A stretch of 64,000 bases of DNA from Microbacterium sp. SORGH_AS_1204 (GTDB lineage: Bacteria > Actinomycetota > Actinomycetes > Actinomycetales > Microbacteriaceae): NCBI RefSeq assembly GCF_030818935.1, contig NZ_JAUTBD010000001.1, forward strand, positions 1,054,001-1,118,000. Direction: 5' to 3'. A model generated the notes under the pieces. The model was given only the letters and a program-made list of their open reading frames with translations. It searched no databases and was not told the DNA's origin. Positions 1-8,608 of the stretch are shown here, piece by piece. A program made the translations under genes and the position numbers. Position 1 is the stretch's first letter. Each line of letters starts with the position of its first letter.

Positions 1-1
1 G

Positions 2-301
2 CCCGAGCCCGACCTCGTGACGTTGGGCGACGCGTCAACGGTCAATCGCGGATGTGTCGTTCAGACGCATCTGTTCCATGATCGAATCATGAGCATGGAT
101 ACCGTCGAGCTGCAGCCCGGGTCGACCCTCGGCCCCCACAGCGTGGTGCTGCCGGCATCCACTCTGGGAGCGCACGCCACGGTGGGACCCGCGTCGCTGG
201 TGATGCGTGGCGAGACCGTGCCGATCGGCTCCCGGTGGAGCGGCAACCCCATCGGCCCCTGGCGTGCGGTGAAGGTGCGCGCGTACCAGTCGACGACGTG
301 A
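2..301 (+). CDS. Pls/PosA-like NRPS-related protein, C-terminal end (partial)
   Basis: The frame is open from the left edge, so only the last 99 codons are present. The residues form hexapeptide-type left-handed beta-helix turns (NRGCVVQTHLFHDR, LQPGSTLGPHSVVLPAS, TVGPASLVMRGE) and end in a W-x-GNPIxPW motif. This matches the soluble C-terminal acyltransferase-like region of actinobacterial Pls/PosA proteins, which have an adenylation and carrier domain followed by membrane segments. The upstream domains are outside the window, so the assignment rests on this tail. The stop overlaps the start of the M1 peptidase (GTGA), so the two are translationally coupled. A carrier domain would need a phosphopantetheinyl transferase, and one lies at 4688-5395. 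Confidence 0.75.
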   Translation, partial: PEPDLVTLGDASTVNRGCVVQTHLFHDRIMSMDTVELQPGSTLGPHSVVLPASTLGAHATVGPASLVMRGETVPIGSRWSGNPIGPWRAVKVRAYQSTT

Positions 302-1593
302 GCGCGACCAATCCCTATGCGCCGCAGAGCGGCGACTCCTCGTACGGCGTTCAGTCGTACGACCTCGTGCTCGGTTATCGCGTGCGCACCAACCGCCTCG
401 AGGGGACCGCGACGATCGTGGCGGTGGCGCGCGAACCGCTGACGTCGTTCGCTCTCGACCTCGTGGGGCTGCGTACTTCGCGTGTGCGCGTCGATGGCGC
501 ATCGGCGCGTTTCTCGGCGGGTCCGCGCGTGCTGCGCGTGACGCCGCCGCGGCAGCTGGCCCCGGGCACCGTCTTCGAGGTCGAGGTGGTCTACGCGGGC
601 GCTCCGGCACCGCGGCGCTCGCGGTGGGGTGCGGTGGGATGGGAGGAGCTGACCGACGGCGCCCTCGTGGCCGGGCAGCCGATCGGCGCGCCCACCTGGT
701 TCCCCTGCAATGACCGGCCCGACGATCGCGCCCGCATGCGCATGCAGATCACGGTCGACGAGGGGTACACGGTCGCGGCGACCGGCGTTGCGGGCGCCAC
801 GACGCGGCGAGCCGGTCGTGTCACCACCACCTTCACGTCGGATGTGCCCACGGCGACCTATCTCGCGGCCGTGCACGTGGGTCGTTATCGCACGCGCACT
901 CTGACCGCCGGCGGCGATGGTGTGCCGGCGGTCGTCGTCACCGCGCCTCCGGCGCTCGGTGCCGCTGTCGATCGCGCGTTCGCGGCGGTGCCCGACATGC
1001 TCCGCGTGTTCGCTGAGCTGTTCGGAACGTACCCGCAGGACACGTGCACGCTCGTCGTCACCGCCGACGAGCTCGAGATCCCGCTGGAGGCGCAGGGTCT
1101 CGCCGTCTTCGGCATGAATCATCTCGTGCCGGCCGCGCAGCGTCTGGTGGCGCACGAACTCGCGCACCAATGGTTCGGCAACAGCGTGGGTATCGCGCGC
1201 TGGCGTGACATCTGGCTCAACGAGGGCTTCGCCTGCTATGCCGAATGGCTGTGGTCCGACGCCTCGGGCGGCGTGCCCATGGAGACCTGCGTCGCCGACC
1301 ACTACGCGCGTCTCGCCGCGAAGCCTCAAGACCTGCTGCTCGCCGACCCCGGGCCCGACGACATGTTCGACGACCGCGTGTACAAGCGCGGCGCGCTCGC
1401 CGTGCACGCGTTGCGCCGCACTCTCGGCGACTCGGCGTTCTTCGATCTCGTTCGTGCCTGGACGTCACAGAACCGGCACGGCCTCGTCACGACCGACGAC
1501 TTCCGCGCCGCGGTCGAGCGCGCCGGGGGTCCGGATGCCGCGGCGGTGCTGTCACGCTGGATCGACGTCGAGGCTCTGCCGGCGCGGCCCTGA
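298..1593 (+). CDS. M1 family zinc metallopeptidase
   Basis: 431 residues. The zinc site is HELAH at about residues 286-290, followed 19 residues later by the third ligand Glu309 in LNEGFACY. The usual GAMEN exopeptidase motif is replaced by QGLAVFGMNH, as in the short actinobacterial M1 branch. The N-terminal half is the beta-saddle domain. The GTG at 298 was chosen because it overlaps the preceding stop as GTGA; an in-frame start at 235 would overlap that gene by 67 bases. The protein lacks the large C-terminal helical domain of PepN. No signal peptide is visible, so it is probably cytosolic. Coupling to the Pls-like gene suggests a role in processing or turnover of that product, which is inference. 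Confidence 0.9.
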   Translation: MSATNPYAPQSGDSSYGVQSYDLVLGYRVRTNRLEGTATIVAVAREPLTSFALDLVGLRTSRVRVDGASARFSAGPRVLRVTPPRQLAPGTVFEVEVVYAGAPAPRRSRWGAVGWEELTDGALVAGQPIGAPTWFPCNDRPDDRARMRMQITVDEGYTVAATGVAGATTRRAGRVTTTFTSDVPTATYLAAVHVGRYRTRTLTAGGDGVPAVVVTAPPALGAAVDRAFAAVPDMLRVFAELFGTYPQDTCTLVVTADELEIPLEAQGLAVFGMNHLVPAAQRLVAHELAHQWFGNSVGIARWRDIWLNEGFACYAEWLWSDASGGVPMETCVADHYARLAAKPQDLLLADPGPDDMFDDRVYKRGALAVHALRRTLGDSAFFDLVRAWTSQNRHGLVTTDDFRAAVERAGGPDAAAVLSRWIDVEALPARP

Positions 1594-1893
1594 CACGAGG
1601 AGTTCCGGAGGTTCGGGTCGGCTAGGGACCTCGATCGGCAGCAGAGCTTCCGTGCGAGGTCCGCAGGCGGCGTCTCAGCGCGGGGGTCCCCGTTCCGTCG
1701 TGTCTGAGTGGTGCCCGGCTCCGGGCGGCGGGTGGCAGCCGGACGCTCTCGCGGCGGGCGGCGGGCGGCGGGCGGCGGGCGGTCCTGGGTCGCCGCGTCC
1801 GATAGTGCCGGTGGGTACGCGGCCCACCCGCGGATACCTTTGGCGTGACCGCACCCCTCGCCGGCGCCGCACGCGGTCGCGAGGTGAGTTCGA
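1594..1893. other. Intergenic stretch without a convincing gene
   Basis: This gap lies between convergent genes. It holds a GC-only heptad repeat (period GGCGGGC, about 1751-1782) and a possible hairpin, GGTGGG at 1810-1815 with CCCACC at 1823-1828, which may end transcription from either side. Frames crossing it are shadows with no start signal or recognisable domain. Confidence 0.5.
1751..1782. repeat. GC-only heptanucleotide tandem repeat
   Basis: About four copies of the 7-base unit GGCGGGC in a row. Such a tract is prone to slippage and lies outside any gene. Confidence 0.7.
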
Positions 1894-2352
1894 TCAGGCG
1901 CCGAGAAGGAGTCGCGACCAGGCTACTTCGCGATCGAGTTGCCCGGTCTGCTGGAAGAGACGTACCTGGTGCGTGTCAGCCAGTGCTCGCGCAAGCTCGT
2001 CACGATCAGCGGGCTCGAACCCGAGGCTCTGCCAGAACGGTCCCGAACGGCGGCTGAAAAGCCATGCCCTGGTGACTCCCGCCTCCTTCGCACGCTCGAG
2101 TGCGAAGCGTGCGAGAGCCGTGCCTCGACCATGTGAACGCTGCGCCCGGACGACCGCCACGCTCCGAATCAACGCGTGCCGACCATCAGTGCTGATCTCG
2201 TACCCGGTGCTTCCCGCGATCGCGCCGCTCTCGTCGCGCTCGATCCACAGTCGAACGCTCGGCGCACCCAGACCGCTCACGGTGAGATCGACGTCATTCA
2301 AAAACGCCGTCAGCGCCTCGACGTCGGTCGCTCCGCACCGTTCAAGAATCAT
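1894..2352 (-). CDS. GNAT family N-acetyltransferase
   Basis: 152 residues. The acetyl-CoA loop is seen in RAQRSHGRGTALARFALERAK (residues near 70-90), a Q/R-x-x-G-x-G-like segment after the beta4 strand LIRSVAVV. The C-terminal strand and helix (FWQSLGFEPADRDEL) are typical of the fold. The last part, LADTHQVRLFQQTGQL, resembles small ArsN-like GNAT proteins, but the substrate cannot be told. The ATG at 2350-2352 is the only sensible start. It is a single gene on the minus strand, convergent with the M1 peptidase. Confidence 0.85.
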   Translation of the reverse strand: MILERCGATDVEALTAFLNDVDLTVSGLGAPSVRLWIERDESGAIAGSTGYEISTDGRHALIRSVAVVRAQRSHGRGTALARFALERAKEAGVTRAWLFSRRSGPFWQSLGFEPADRDELARALADTHQVRLFQQTGQLDREVAWSRLLLGA

Positions 2353-2690
2353 CCCGTCGAGTCAATCACCCCCCCCGGTTGTCTGGGCGGGGTGACGACG
2401 CGGGTGTGACTTCTGGCGTTTCGAGTGCGTCGCGGTCCGCGCGCGTGGTCGAGATCACGGTGGCGTGTGCGCGCGAGTGCGTCGGATGGCCGGTGGCGTG
2501 TGCGCGCGAGTGCGTCGGACTGCCGGTCGCGTGTGCGCTTCGTCCCGTCCAGCGTCGGCGTCGGCGTCGGCGCCGGTGCGCACGCGCGCCCTGTCGCGAT
2601 CGGAGCCGTGAATCGCCGCGCGGGTCATCCTCGAAGCCGTGTTCCCTCGTCGGGGACGTGCTTCGTTGGTGGGGCCGCCGCTTTGCGATG
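2353..2690. other. Intergenic repeat-bearing region
   Basis: The 338 bases between the GNAT and HNH genes contain a 33-bp tandem duplication (2459-2538) and a short run of the hexamer GTCGGC near 2551-2575. Frames through it have repetitive products rich in Arg, Thr, His and Pro, without a start signal, and are not called as genes. Confidence 0.5.
2459..2538. repeat. 33-bp tandem repeat, 2.4 copies
   Basis: Unit 1 is 2459-2491, unit 2 is 2492-2524 (nearly identical, starting GGTGGCGTGTGCGCGCGAG), and a degenerate third copy begins at 2525. The period is a multiple of three but no supported gene runs through it. Confidence 0.8.
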
Positions 2691-4166
2691 TCAGAAGGGC
2701 GGTGGGCCTTGTTCGGGGTCGGGTGGGGGTGGGTCGTCGGGGAGGAAGCGGGTGGCGGGGGAGTAGGGGAGGGGTTCGTCGGTGTAGGTGCGGCCGGTGG
2801 GGCTGGTCCACTTGAGGACTTCGTCGGGGAGTTGCTTCACCTGCCAGCGGGTGAGGTGTTTCTGGGTGTGGTGGCGTTGGCAGAGGTGCGCGAGGTTGGT
2901 GATGGTGGTGGGGCCGCCGTGGGCGTGGTCGTGGGTGTGGTCGACCTCGCAGCGGGTGGCGGGGGTGGTGCAGCCGGGGAAACGGCAGGTGCGGTCGCGG
3001 GCGCGGAGGTGACGGTCGATGGCGGTGGTGCGGTGGTAGGTGTCGGTGTGCAGGACGGCGCCGGTGATGGGGTGGGTGATGACGCGGTCCCAGGGCAGGG
3101 TGGTGGCTTCGGCGAGGGTGCGAGCGGTTGCGGCGTCGAGGGGTCCGTGGCCGACGAGCTCGGCGGGGTCGGTGTTCTCGGCGCCGGGCTTCAGCATGGT
3201 CAACGCCGGGACGATGACTTGGATGCGGGCGCGGATGGTGCCGAGGGTGCCGGGCCCGTCGTCGGTGCGGGTGGGGTCGGCGGTGGGGGCGGCGGTGAGG
3301 AGCAGGTCGGCGAGGATGTCGGCGCGGAGTTGCGCGGTGGTGCGCTCGTCGGTGACCGACGCTGTACCGGCTTCTCTGTCACTTCGCTCCGTCGCGACCG
3401 TGCTGCGGGGCGCGGCGCTGCGGGACGCTTCCGTGTCGTGGTGAGCGTGGTTCGCGTCTGAATCTGACGCAGGATCGGCGGGTGTGTCGGCCAGCGCGGC
3501 GGTGATGCCGGTGCGGGTGTCGATGATGGCGCGGCTTTGTTGGGTGAGGCGGTCGTAGATGCCGACGGCCAGCACCGTGGGGAGGGTGGCGATGAGGTCG
3601 GACATGCCGTCGTGGCCGGTGACGATGCGGACGCAGCGGGTGTCGCGCCCGCGGTGGTGGCGTTCGGTGATGGTGGTGGGGTGCAGGCGTTCGGCGAGGA
3701 CGGCGAGGCGTGCGCGCAGGCGACCGGGGCTGAGCCCGTCAGCGGTGGCCACGGCGAGCAGGTCGAACTCGGTGCGCGCCTCGACCGGGAGCGGGGTGCC
3801 GATGTCGACGATGGCGTGTACGTGGGCGCGGGTGATCGCCCCGGCTTCCCACGCGGCGAGGGTGTGCGGGTAGTGGTCGACGAGGGTCATCGCCCGCCCG
3901 ATCTGGGTCTGGACGGTGCGGTCGGAGAGGTTTTCGGCGGCGGCGATTTCGGAGGCGACTTCGCGGAGGGCGAGTTCGGCGGCGCGGGCGGCGGCGCGTT
4001 GGTCGGCCATGACGTCGAGGGCGAGGTGCCCGGCGGCGGCGAGGGCGCGGGTGCGGGCGACGTCGGCGGCGGCGAGGGCGGCGCCGGTTGCGAGCACGTC
4101 GTCGAGCACCGCGGTCAGGGCCGCGGGCCCGCCTTTCGGGGCTGTCGGGACGATGCGATCAGGCAT
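2691..4166 (-). CDS. DUF222 and HNH endonuclease domain protein (13E12-type)
   Basis: 491 residues. The N-terminal about 320 residues are the helical DUF222 region (ASEIAAAENLSDRTVQTQIG, AGAITRAHVHAIVDIG). The HNH nuclease is near the C-terminus: CRFPGCTTPATRCEVDHTHD, then HGGPTTITNLAHLCQRHHTQKH, containing the paired Cys and the Asp-His and His-His metal-binding residues. The family is multicopy in actinobacteria, related to mycobacterial 13E12 repeats, and its role is unknown. A linker near residues 235-290 is rich in Asp, Ala and Thr. The start is leaderless: TAGCAT at 4173-4178 (minus strand) lies six bases before the ATG. The strongly G-rich plus strand here gives long spurious opposite frames. 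Confidence 0.9.
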   Translation of the reverse strand: MPDRIVPTAPKGGPAALTAVLDDVLATGAALAAADVARTRALAAAGHLALDVMADQRAAARAAELALREVASEIAAAENLSDRTVQTQIGRAMTLVDHYPHTLAAWEAGAITRAHVHAIVDIGTPLPVEARTEFDLLAVATADGLSPGRLRARLAVLAERLHPTTITERHHRGRDTRCVRIVTGHDGMSDLIATLPTVLAVGIYDRLTQQSRAIIDTRTGITAALADTPADPASDSDANHAHHDTEASRSAAPRSTVATERSDREAGTASVTDERTTAQLRADILADLLLTAAPTADPTRTDDGPGTLGTIRARIQVIVPALTMLKPGAENTDPAELVGHGPLDAATARTLAEATTLPWDRVITHPITGAVLHTDTYHRTTAIDRHLRARDRTCRFPGCTTPATRCEVDHTHDHAHGGPTTITNLAHLCQRHHTQKHLTRWQVKQLPDEVLKWTSPTGRTYTDEPLPYSPATRFLPDDPPPPDPEQGPPPF

Positions 4167-4172
4167 GTGTGC

Positions 4173-4178
4173 ATGCTA
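4173..4178 (-). promoter_or_regulatory. -10 hexamer TAGCAT, leaderless HNH gene
   Basis: Reads TAGCAT on the minus strand, six bases before the ATG at 4166. Confidence 0.6.
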
Positions 4179-4282
4179 GCGACGACCTCCGACATTGCCC
4201 CGGGCTCGCGAGCTGGATCGGGGATGGATGAGCGAACCAGTGCACGGGGGAGGAGGGGCGTCGCCCCCGCCCGGCCGGCCCC

Positions 4283-4656
4283 GGTGGCTTAGACAGGCTC
4301 AGCCACCTGGCGTCAGCCCGGCCCTGCGGCGTCGGTAGCCTCAGCCACCCCACGCGTCAGCCCGGCCCCGGTGGCTTCGACAGGCTCAGCCACCTCGAAC
4401 CCGTGCGGGGTCCGGCGGCATCGACAGGCTCAGGCACCTGGCGTCAGCCCGGCCCTGCGTCCTCGGTAGCCTCAGCCGCCCCACGCGTCGCCCGACCCTG
4501 CGGCTTCGACAGGCTCAGCCACCTCGAATGCCGCGCGGGGTCCGGCGGCTTCGACGGGCTCCGCCACCTCGAACGCCGCGCGGGGTCCGGCGGCTTCGAC
4601 AGGCTCAGCCGCCTCACGCGTCAGCCCGGCCCGCGGCTTCGACAGGCTCAGCCACC
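4283..4656. repeat. Cluster of nine palindromic intergenic repeats (TTCGACAGGCTCAG core)
   Basis: Nine copies of an imperfect palindrome lie about 25-60 bases apart at roughly 4283-4307, 4324-4349, 4370-4394, 4413-4438, 4456-4480, 4499-4523, 4543-4568, 4588-4613 and 4632-4656. The best copies have arms GGTGGCT and AGCCACC around a loop TCGACAGGCTC; two copies have a diverged core reading GGTAGCCTCAG. The links are themselves repeated (for example CTCGAACGCCGCGCGGGGTC). This resembles a REP/BIME-type array. It lies between the end of the phosphopantetheinyl transferase gene and the start of the HNH gene. No transposase is seen nearby. Confidence 0.85.
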
Positions 4657-4687
4657 TCGCGCCGCCTCAAGGCGCGATTGTTCAAGC

Positions 4688-5395
4688 TCACTCCACCATT
4701 ACGGCCGCCTCGACCGCCACCGCCAACACGACGCCCGCGGGACCGTCGAGGTCCCACCCGCGCCACTCGATGCGACCCGCGCCCGACGGATGTCGGTTCG
4801 ATTCGGTGACGCGTGCCACCCACCCGTCCCCTGTCGCGCGCACGGTGACTCGGGACGGGTCCACGCGGAGTCCTCGCCCGTCGGCCTTCAGCACCGCCTC
4901 TACGCGCGCCCACTCGCGCGCGTCGGCCGCGCTGCGCGCCCGGGCGAGAGCGTCCTCCACGCGCGCCCAATCGAGCGCATCGGCCACGCCGTGCAGCCGG
5001 GCGGGAGCGTCCTCGATGCGCGCCCAATCGAGCGCATTGGCCGCGCCGCGCACCCGAATGTGCACGTCCTCCACGCCCGCCCACGCCCGCTCAGCCGAGC
5101 GCCCGGGCAGCACACGCTCGAGCCCCCCGGCCTCCGCCGGAACAGCGTCGACCCCGATCCGCGGATGCTCACGCGTCACCGCGACGACCGCCCACCCGGG
5201 TACGTACGACACCGACACCGCGGCATCCACCCCTTCCACCCGGACGCGACCGTGATCGCCGCCGCATGCCGCGCACCGCGAGACGAAGGATGCGCCCGGC
5301 AGCAGCTCCGCGAGCAGAGCGCGCGACGCCCCGCGTCGCGGGGCACCCGGCGGCACCGCGCGCCAGGCGATCCGGATGCCGGCAGCGGGGCTCAC
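4688..5395 (-). CDS. 4'-phosphopantetheinyl transferase (Sfp type) with internal 19-residue repeats
   Basis: 235 residues. It would move the phosphopantetheine arm of CoA onto carrier-protein serines. Seen: the magnesium motif IGVDAVPAE near 80-88 and the second motif W-x-x-V-E-A-V-L-K-A-D-G-R-G-L at 162-175 (family W-x-x-K-E-A-x-x-K). Just before it, residues 105-161 are three tandem copies of a 19-residue unit (W105, W124 and W143 start each), resembling duplications of the start of that motif. Without them the protein would be only 178 residues, so activity is uncertain. The GTG start at 5395 overlaps the stop of the NUDIX gene (GTGA), making it the last gene of the ppk1 operon. A likely client is the Pls-like protein at the left edge. 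Confidence 0.8.
   Translation of the reverse strand: MSPAAGIRIAWRAVPPGAPRRGASRALLAELLPGASFVSRCAACGGDHGRVRVEGVDAAVSVSYVPGWAVVAVTREHPRIGVDAVPAEAGGLERVLPGRSAERAWAGVEDVHIRVRGAANALDWARIEDAPARLHGVADALDWARVEDALARARSAADAREWARVEAVLKADGRGLRVDPSRVTVRATGDGWVARVTESNRHPSGAGRIEWRGWDLDGPAGVVLAVAVEAAVMVE
4913..5083. repeat. 57-bp tandem repeat, three copies, inside the phosphopantetheinyl transferase gene
   Basis: Units 5027-5083, 4970-5026 and 4913-4969 each encode 19 residues starting W-A-x-x-E-D. The frame is kept throughout. Copies are similar at the DNA level (the segment GCCCAATCGAGCGCAT is shared by two), so the expansion is fairly recent or maintained by recombination. Confidence 0.9.
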
Positions 5396-6330
5396 ACCCG
5401 CGGTTCGTGCGTCTCGATCGCGACGATGCCCGCGCCGGGATGCTCGACCGGCACGTGTACGACCGAAAACGCCCCGGTCTCGAGCGTCGACGCACTGCCG
5501 AGGTACGAGCCGCTCATCGTGCCTGTCGCCAGCGCGAGCTCGTGCATGATGTCGGGCAGCACGGGGCCGTGACTGGTGAGGACGACCGGCTTGCGCGCCC
5601 GCACCCGGTGTCCCACGACGAGGCGTGCGTCGGCGCGGCCCTGTTCCCACGCGTCCTGGCTGATGTCGGCGCACAGCTGCACGCGCTGGCCGATGGCCTG
5701 GGCGATCGGGGTGGCCGTGCGCACGCAGCGCTCGGCGGGGCTCGAGACGATGCGGCGCACGCCGAAGGCGAGGAGCGGTCCGACGATCGCCTCGGCCTGG
5801 GTGCGACCGCGGGACGTCAGCGGGCGGTCGGTGTCGGCGCCGTCCCACTCATCGCGCGAACGCGCCTTGCCGTGGCGCAGCACGACGATCGGGAACGTCG
5901 GCAGCGCCTGCTCGTCGACGAGGCGGGCGAACTCGTCGAGGATCTCGATGTCGACGGGGTAGCTCAGGTGCTTCCGCGCCTTCTTCATGCTCATCCACTC
6001 GATCGCGGCGACCTCCTTGTTCGGCACGAACGATGAGGTGCGCACGGCCGCATCGGTGGCTTCCGCCGCCCAATAGTGCACGATCTTCGTGCGCGAGTTC
6101 GGCATCCGGTATCGCGAAACGCCCACGGGGACGCCGAGGGCGACACGGATGCCGGTCTCTTCCCGGATCTCGCGCACGGCGGTCTCGGCGAGGGTCTCAC
6201 CGGGGTCGACTTTTCCCTTGGGCAGGGTGAGGTCGCGGTACTTCGTGCGGTGGATGAGCAGGATGCGGAGTTTTCCCTCGACCCGGCGCCACACGACGCC
6301 GCCCGCGGCGTAGACCGCGGTCTCGGTCAT
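5392..6330 (-). CDS. NUDIX hydrolase fused to histidine phosphatase (MutT1-like)
   Basis: 312 residues. Residues 1-140 are a NUDIX domain with a near-perfect Nudix box, [20 protein letters not shown]. Residues 165-312 are a histidine-phosphatase domain starting [20 protein letters not shown], in which RHG carries the phosphorylated His. This order matches mycobacterial MutT1, which removes pyrophosphate from oxidised or diadenosine nucleotides and then the remaining phosphate. The ATG at 6328-6330 overlaps the ppk1 stop as ATGA and the end overlaps the next start as GTGA, so all three genes form one operon. Confidence 0.92.
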   Translation of the reverse strand: MTETAVYAAGGVVWRRVEGKLRILLIHRTKYRDLTLPKGKVDPGETLAETAVREIREETGIRVALGVPVGVSRYRMPNSRTKIVHYWAAEATDAAVRTSSFVPNKEVAAIEWMSMKKARKHLSYPVDIEILDEFARLVDEQALPTFPIVVLRHGKARSRDEWDGADTDRPLTSRGRTQAEAIVGPLLAFGVRRIVSSPAERCVRTATPIAQAIGQRVQLCADISQDAWEQGRADARLVVGHRVRARKPVVLTSHGPVLPDIMHELALATGTMSGSYLGSASTLETGAFSVVHVPVEHPGAGIVAIETHEPRV

Positions 6331-8495
6331 CGGGCCGCCCGGGCGCGACGCTTGCGCTGCACGCGCGACATGGTGTGCTCCTGCAGGTCGATCAACGGGG
6401 CGCCGTCGGCGTCGACGCTGTGGCGCGTCCACTCGCCGTCCGCGCCCAGGTGCCACGAGCTCGTGCCGTCGTCCATCGCCAGATCGAACAGTGCCGTCAG
6501 CTCGCGCAATTGGTTCTCGTCGACGACGCGCACGAGGGCCTCGACGCGACGATCGAGGTTACGGTGCATCATGTCGGCGCTGCCGATGAAGATCTGCGGG
6601 TCGCCGTCGTTCGCGAACGAGAAGATGCGCGAGTGCTCGAGATAGCGGCCAAGGATCGAGCGCACGGTGATGTTCTCGCTCATCCCGGGCACGCCCGGCT
6701 TGATCGAGCAGATGCCGCGCACCCACACCTCCACCGGGACGCCGGCCTGGCTGGCGCGGTAGAGGGCGTCGATGATCTGCTCGTCGACCATCGAGTTGAC
6801 CTTGATGCGGACGCCGGAAGGCTTGCCCTCGAGCGCGTTGCGGCGCTCCTTGTCGATGTGCCGCAGCAACCCCTTGCGCAGGTGCAGCGGGGCCACGAGC
6901 AGACGCTTGAACTTCTTCTCGATCGCGTAGCCGCTCAGCTCGTTGAAGAGGCGCGTGAGATCGCGACCGACCTGGTCGTCGACGGTGAACAGGCCGAAGT
7001 CTTCGTAGATGCGGCTCGTCTTGGGGTTGTAGTTCCCCGTGCCGACGTGGCTGTAGTGGCGCAGACGCCCCTCTTCTTCGCGGATGACGAGGGCGAGCTT
7101 GCAGTGCGTCTTGAGCCCCACGAGCCCGTAGACCACGTGCACGCCGGCCTTCTCGAGCTTGCGGGCCCACACGATGTTGTTGGCCTCGTCGAAGCGGGCC
7201 TTCACCTCGACCAGCGCCAACACCTGCTTGCCCGCCTCCGCGGCGTCGATGAGCGCCTGCACGATGGGGCTGTCACCCGAGGTGCGGTAGAGGGTCTGCT
7301 TGATGGCGAGCACGTGCGGGTCACGAGCGGCCTGCTCGAGGAACGCCTGCACGCTGGTCGCGAACGACTCGTACGGGTGGTGCACCAGCACGTCGGCCTT
7401 GCGGATCGCCCGGAACAGGTCGGCGCGGCCGTTCTGCTCGGGCGGTTGGAACGCCAGAGCGGTCTTGGGAACGTGCGGGGGATAGTGCAGGTCGGGGCGG
7501 TCGATGCGTGAGAGGTCGAAGAGTCCGCGCAGGTCGAGTGCGCCGGGCAGGCGGTAGACCTCCTGCTCGGTGATGTCGAGCTCGCTCAAGAGCAGGGAGC
7601 GCGTCACGTCATCCATGTCCTCCGTGATCTCGAGGCGGATGGGCGGACCGAACCGCCGGCGCAGCAGCTCGGCCTCGAGCGCCTGGATGAGGTTCTCGGT
7701 CTCGTCCTCTTCGATCGTCATGTCTTCGTTGCGGGTGAGACGGAAGGCGTGGTGGTCGAGCACCTCCATCCCGGGGAACAGGTCTTCGAGGTGGTTGGAG
7801 ATGAGCTCCTCGAGGGGGAGGTAGCGAACGCCGGGGCCGTCGCCCGGCACCTCGACGAAGCGCGGCAGCATCGGCGGCACCTTGAGGCGCGCGAATTCCT
7901 GCCGGCCGGTGCGGGCGTTGCGGATGCGCACGGCGAGGTTGAGCGAGAGCCCCGAGATGTAGGGGAAGGGGTGCGCCGGATCGACGGCGAGCGGCATGAG
8001 CACCGGGAAGACGTTGCGCTGGAAGTACTCCGTCAGACGCGCGGCGGTGTCGTCGTCGAGGGAGTCCCAGGTCACGACCTCGATGCCTGCGTCGGCGAGG
8101 GCGGGGCGCACCTTCTCGGTCCACGCGGCCGCGTGGCGCAGCTGGAGGCGGTGGGCTTCGGCCGAGATGTCGGCGAGCACGTCGAGCGGTGCCCGGCCGA
8201 CGTTGGTGGGAACGGCGAGGCCCGTGACGATGCGGCGCTTGAGGCCGGCGACGCGCACCATGAAGAACTCGTCGAGATTGCTGGCGAAGATCGCGAGGAA
8301 GTTCGCGCGTTCCAGCACGGGAACCGTCGGATCCTCGGCGAGTTCGAGGACGCGTTGATTAAACGCCAGCCAGCTCAGCTCGCGATCGAGATAGCGGTGA
8401 TCGGGCAGCTGGTCGTCCACGGCCTCGACGGCCTCGTCGAAGTCGTCGTCGTCGGCGTCGCCGAGGCCGGCATCCAGCGCGTCGTGTTCCATCAT
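6327..8495 (-). CDS. ppk1: Polyphosphate kinase 1
   Basis: About 722 residues, normal for Ppk1. It reversibly transfers the terminal phosphate of ATP onto inorganic polyphosphate. Seen: the N-terminal helical domain with [16 protein letters not shown], the phosphorylated-histidine segment [20 protein letters not shown], and the ATP-binding C-terminal lobe with [15 protein letters not shown] and [16 protein letters not shown]. Two adjacent ATG codons (8493-8495 and 8490-8492) could start it; the first is used here. The upstream site looks leaderless (AATGAT six bases before the ATG), and an 11-bp direct repeat resembling a PHO box lies at 8517-8538. The next genes, MutT1-like and phosphopantetheinyl transferase, overlap in an operon. 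Phosphate control is inferred. Confidence 0.96.
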   Translation of the reverse strand: MMEHDALDAGLGDADDDDFDEAVEAVDDQLPDHRYLDRELSWLAFNQRVLELAEDPTVPVLERANFLAIFASNLDEFFMVRVAGLKRRIVTGLAVPTNVGRAPLDVLADISAEAHRLQLRHAAAWTEKVRPALADAGIEVVTWDSLDDDTAARLTEYFQRNVFPVLMPLAVDPAHPFPYISGLSLNLAVRIRNARTGRQEFARLKVPPMLPRFVEVPGDGPGVRYLPLEELISNHLEDLFPGMEVLDHHAFRLTRNEDMTIEEDETENLIQALEAELLRRRFGPPIRLEITEDMDDVTRSLLLSELDITEQEVYRLPGALDLRGLFDLSRIDRPDLHYPPHVPKTALAFQPPEQNGRADLFRAIRKADVLVHHPYESFATSVQAFLEQAARDPHVLAIKQTLYRTSGDSPIVQALIDAAEAGKQVLALVEVKARFDEANNIVWARKLEKAGVHVVYGLVGLKTHCKLALVIREEEGRLRHYSHVGTGNYNPKTSRIYEDFGLFTVDDQVGRDLTRLFNELSGYAIEKKFKRLLVAPLHLRKGLLRHIDKERRNALEGKPSGVRIKVNSMVDEQIIDALYRASQAGVPVEVWVRGICSIKPGVPGMSENITVRSILGRYLEHSRIFSFANDGDPQIFIGSADMMHRNLDRRVEALVRVVDENQLRELTALFDLAMDDGTSSWHLGADGEWTRHSVDADGAPLIDLQEHTMSRVQRKRRARAAR

Positions 8496-8501
8496 CCCCA
8501 C

Positions 8502-8507
8502 ATCATT
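8502..8507 (-). promoter_or_regulatory. Putative -10 hexamer of ppk1
   Basis: Reads AATGAT on the minus strand, six bases before the first ATG. It is a poorer match than the TANNNT boxes of other genes here, as might suit an activator-dependent promoter. Confidence 0.4.
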
Positions 8508-8516
8508 GCAGGGGTC

Positions 8517-8538
8517 GGTGACACGGGAGTGAACGGCG
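8517..8538 (-). promoter_or_regulatory. Putative PHO box upstream of ppk1
   Basis: Two 11-bp units in direct order: on the minus strand CGCCGTTCACT then CCCGTGTCACC. The shared heart TTCAC/GTCAC at an 11-bp step is the pattern bound by PhoP/RegX3-type regulators. The plus-strand core GTGAACGGCGG is identical to the one in the senX3 site at 15206-15216. It ends about 10 bases before the -10. Confidence 0.55.
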
Positions 8539-8608
8539 GTATGCGCGGCGCCGACCGGTGACGGATGCCACGGCGTCCGCCGGACATCCGCTGCGGGCGG
8601 CGGCGCGG

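Noticed and set aside
235..297. Upstream start for the M1 peptidase
   Set aside because: It overlaps the preceding gene by 67 bases, while GTG 298 gives the usual GTGA coupling.
2455..2811. Minus-strand frame across the 33-bp repeats
   Set aside because: The product is a repetitive Arg/Thr/His/Pro string and it overlaps the end of the HNH gene.
2379..3461. Long plus-strand frame through the HNH gene
   Set aside because: It is a shadow of the G-rich antisense strand of the DUF222/HNH gene; the product is low complexity.
4283..4656. CRISPR array
   Set aside because: Copies are palindromic and unequal, the spacing varies, the spacers are themselves repeated, and no cas gene is near.
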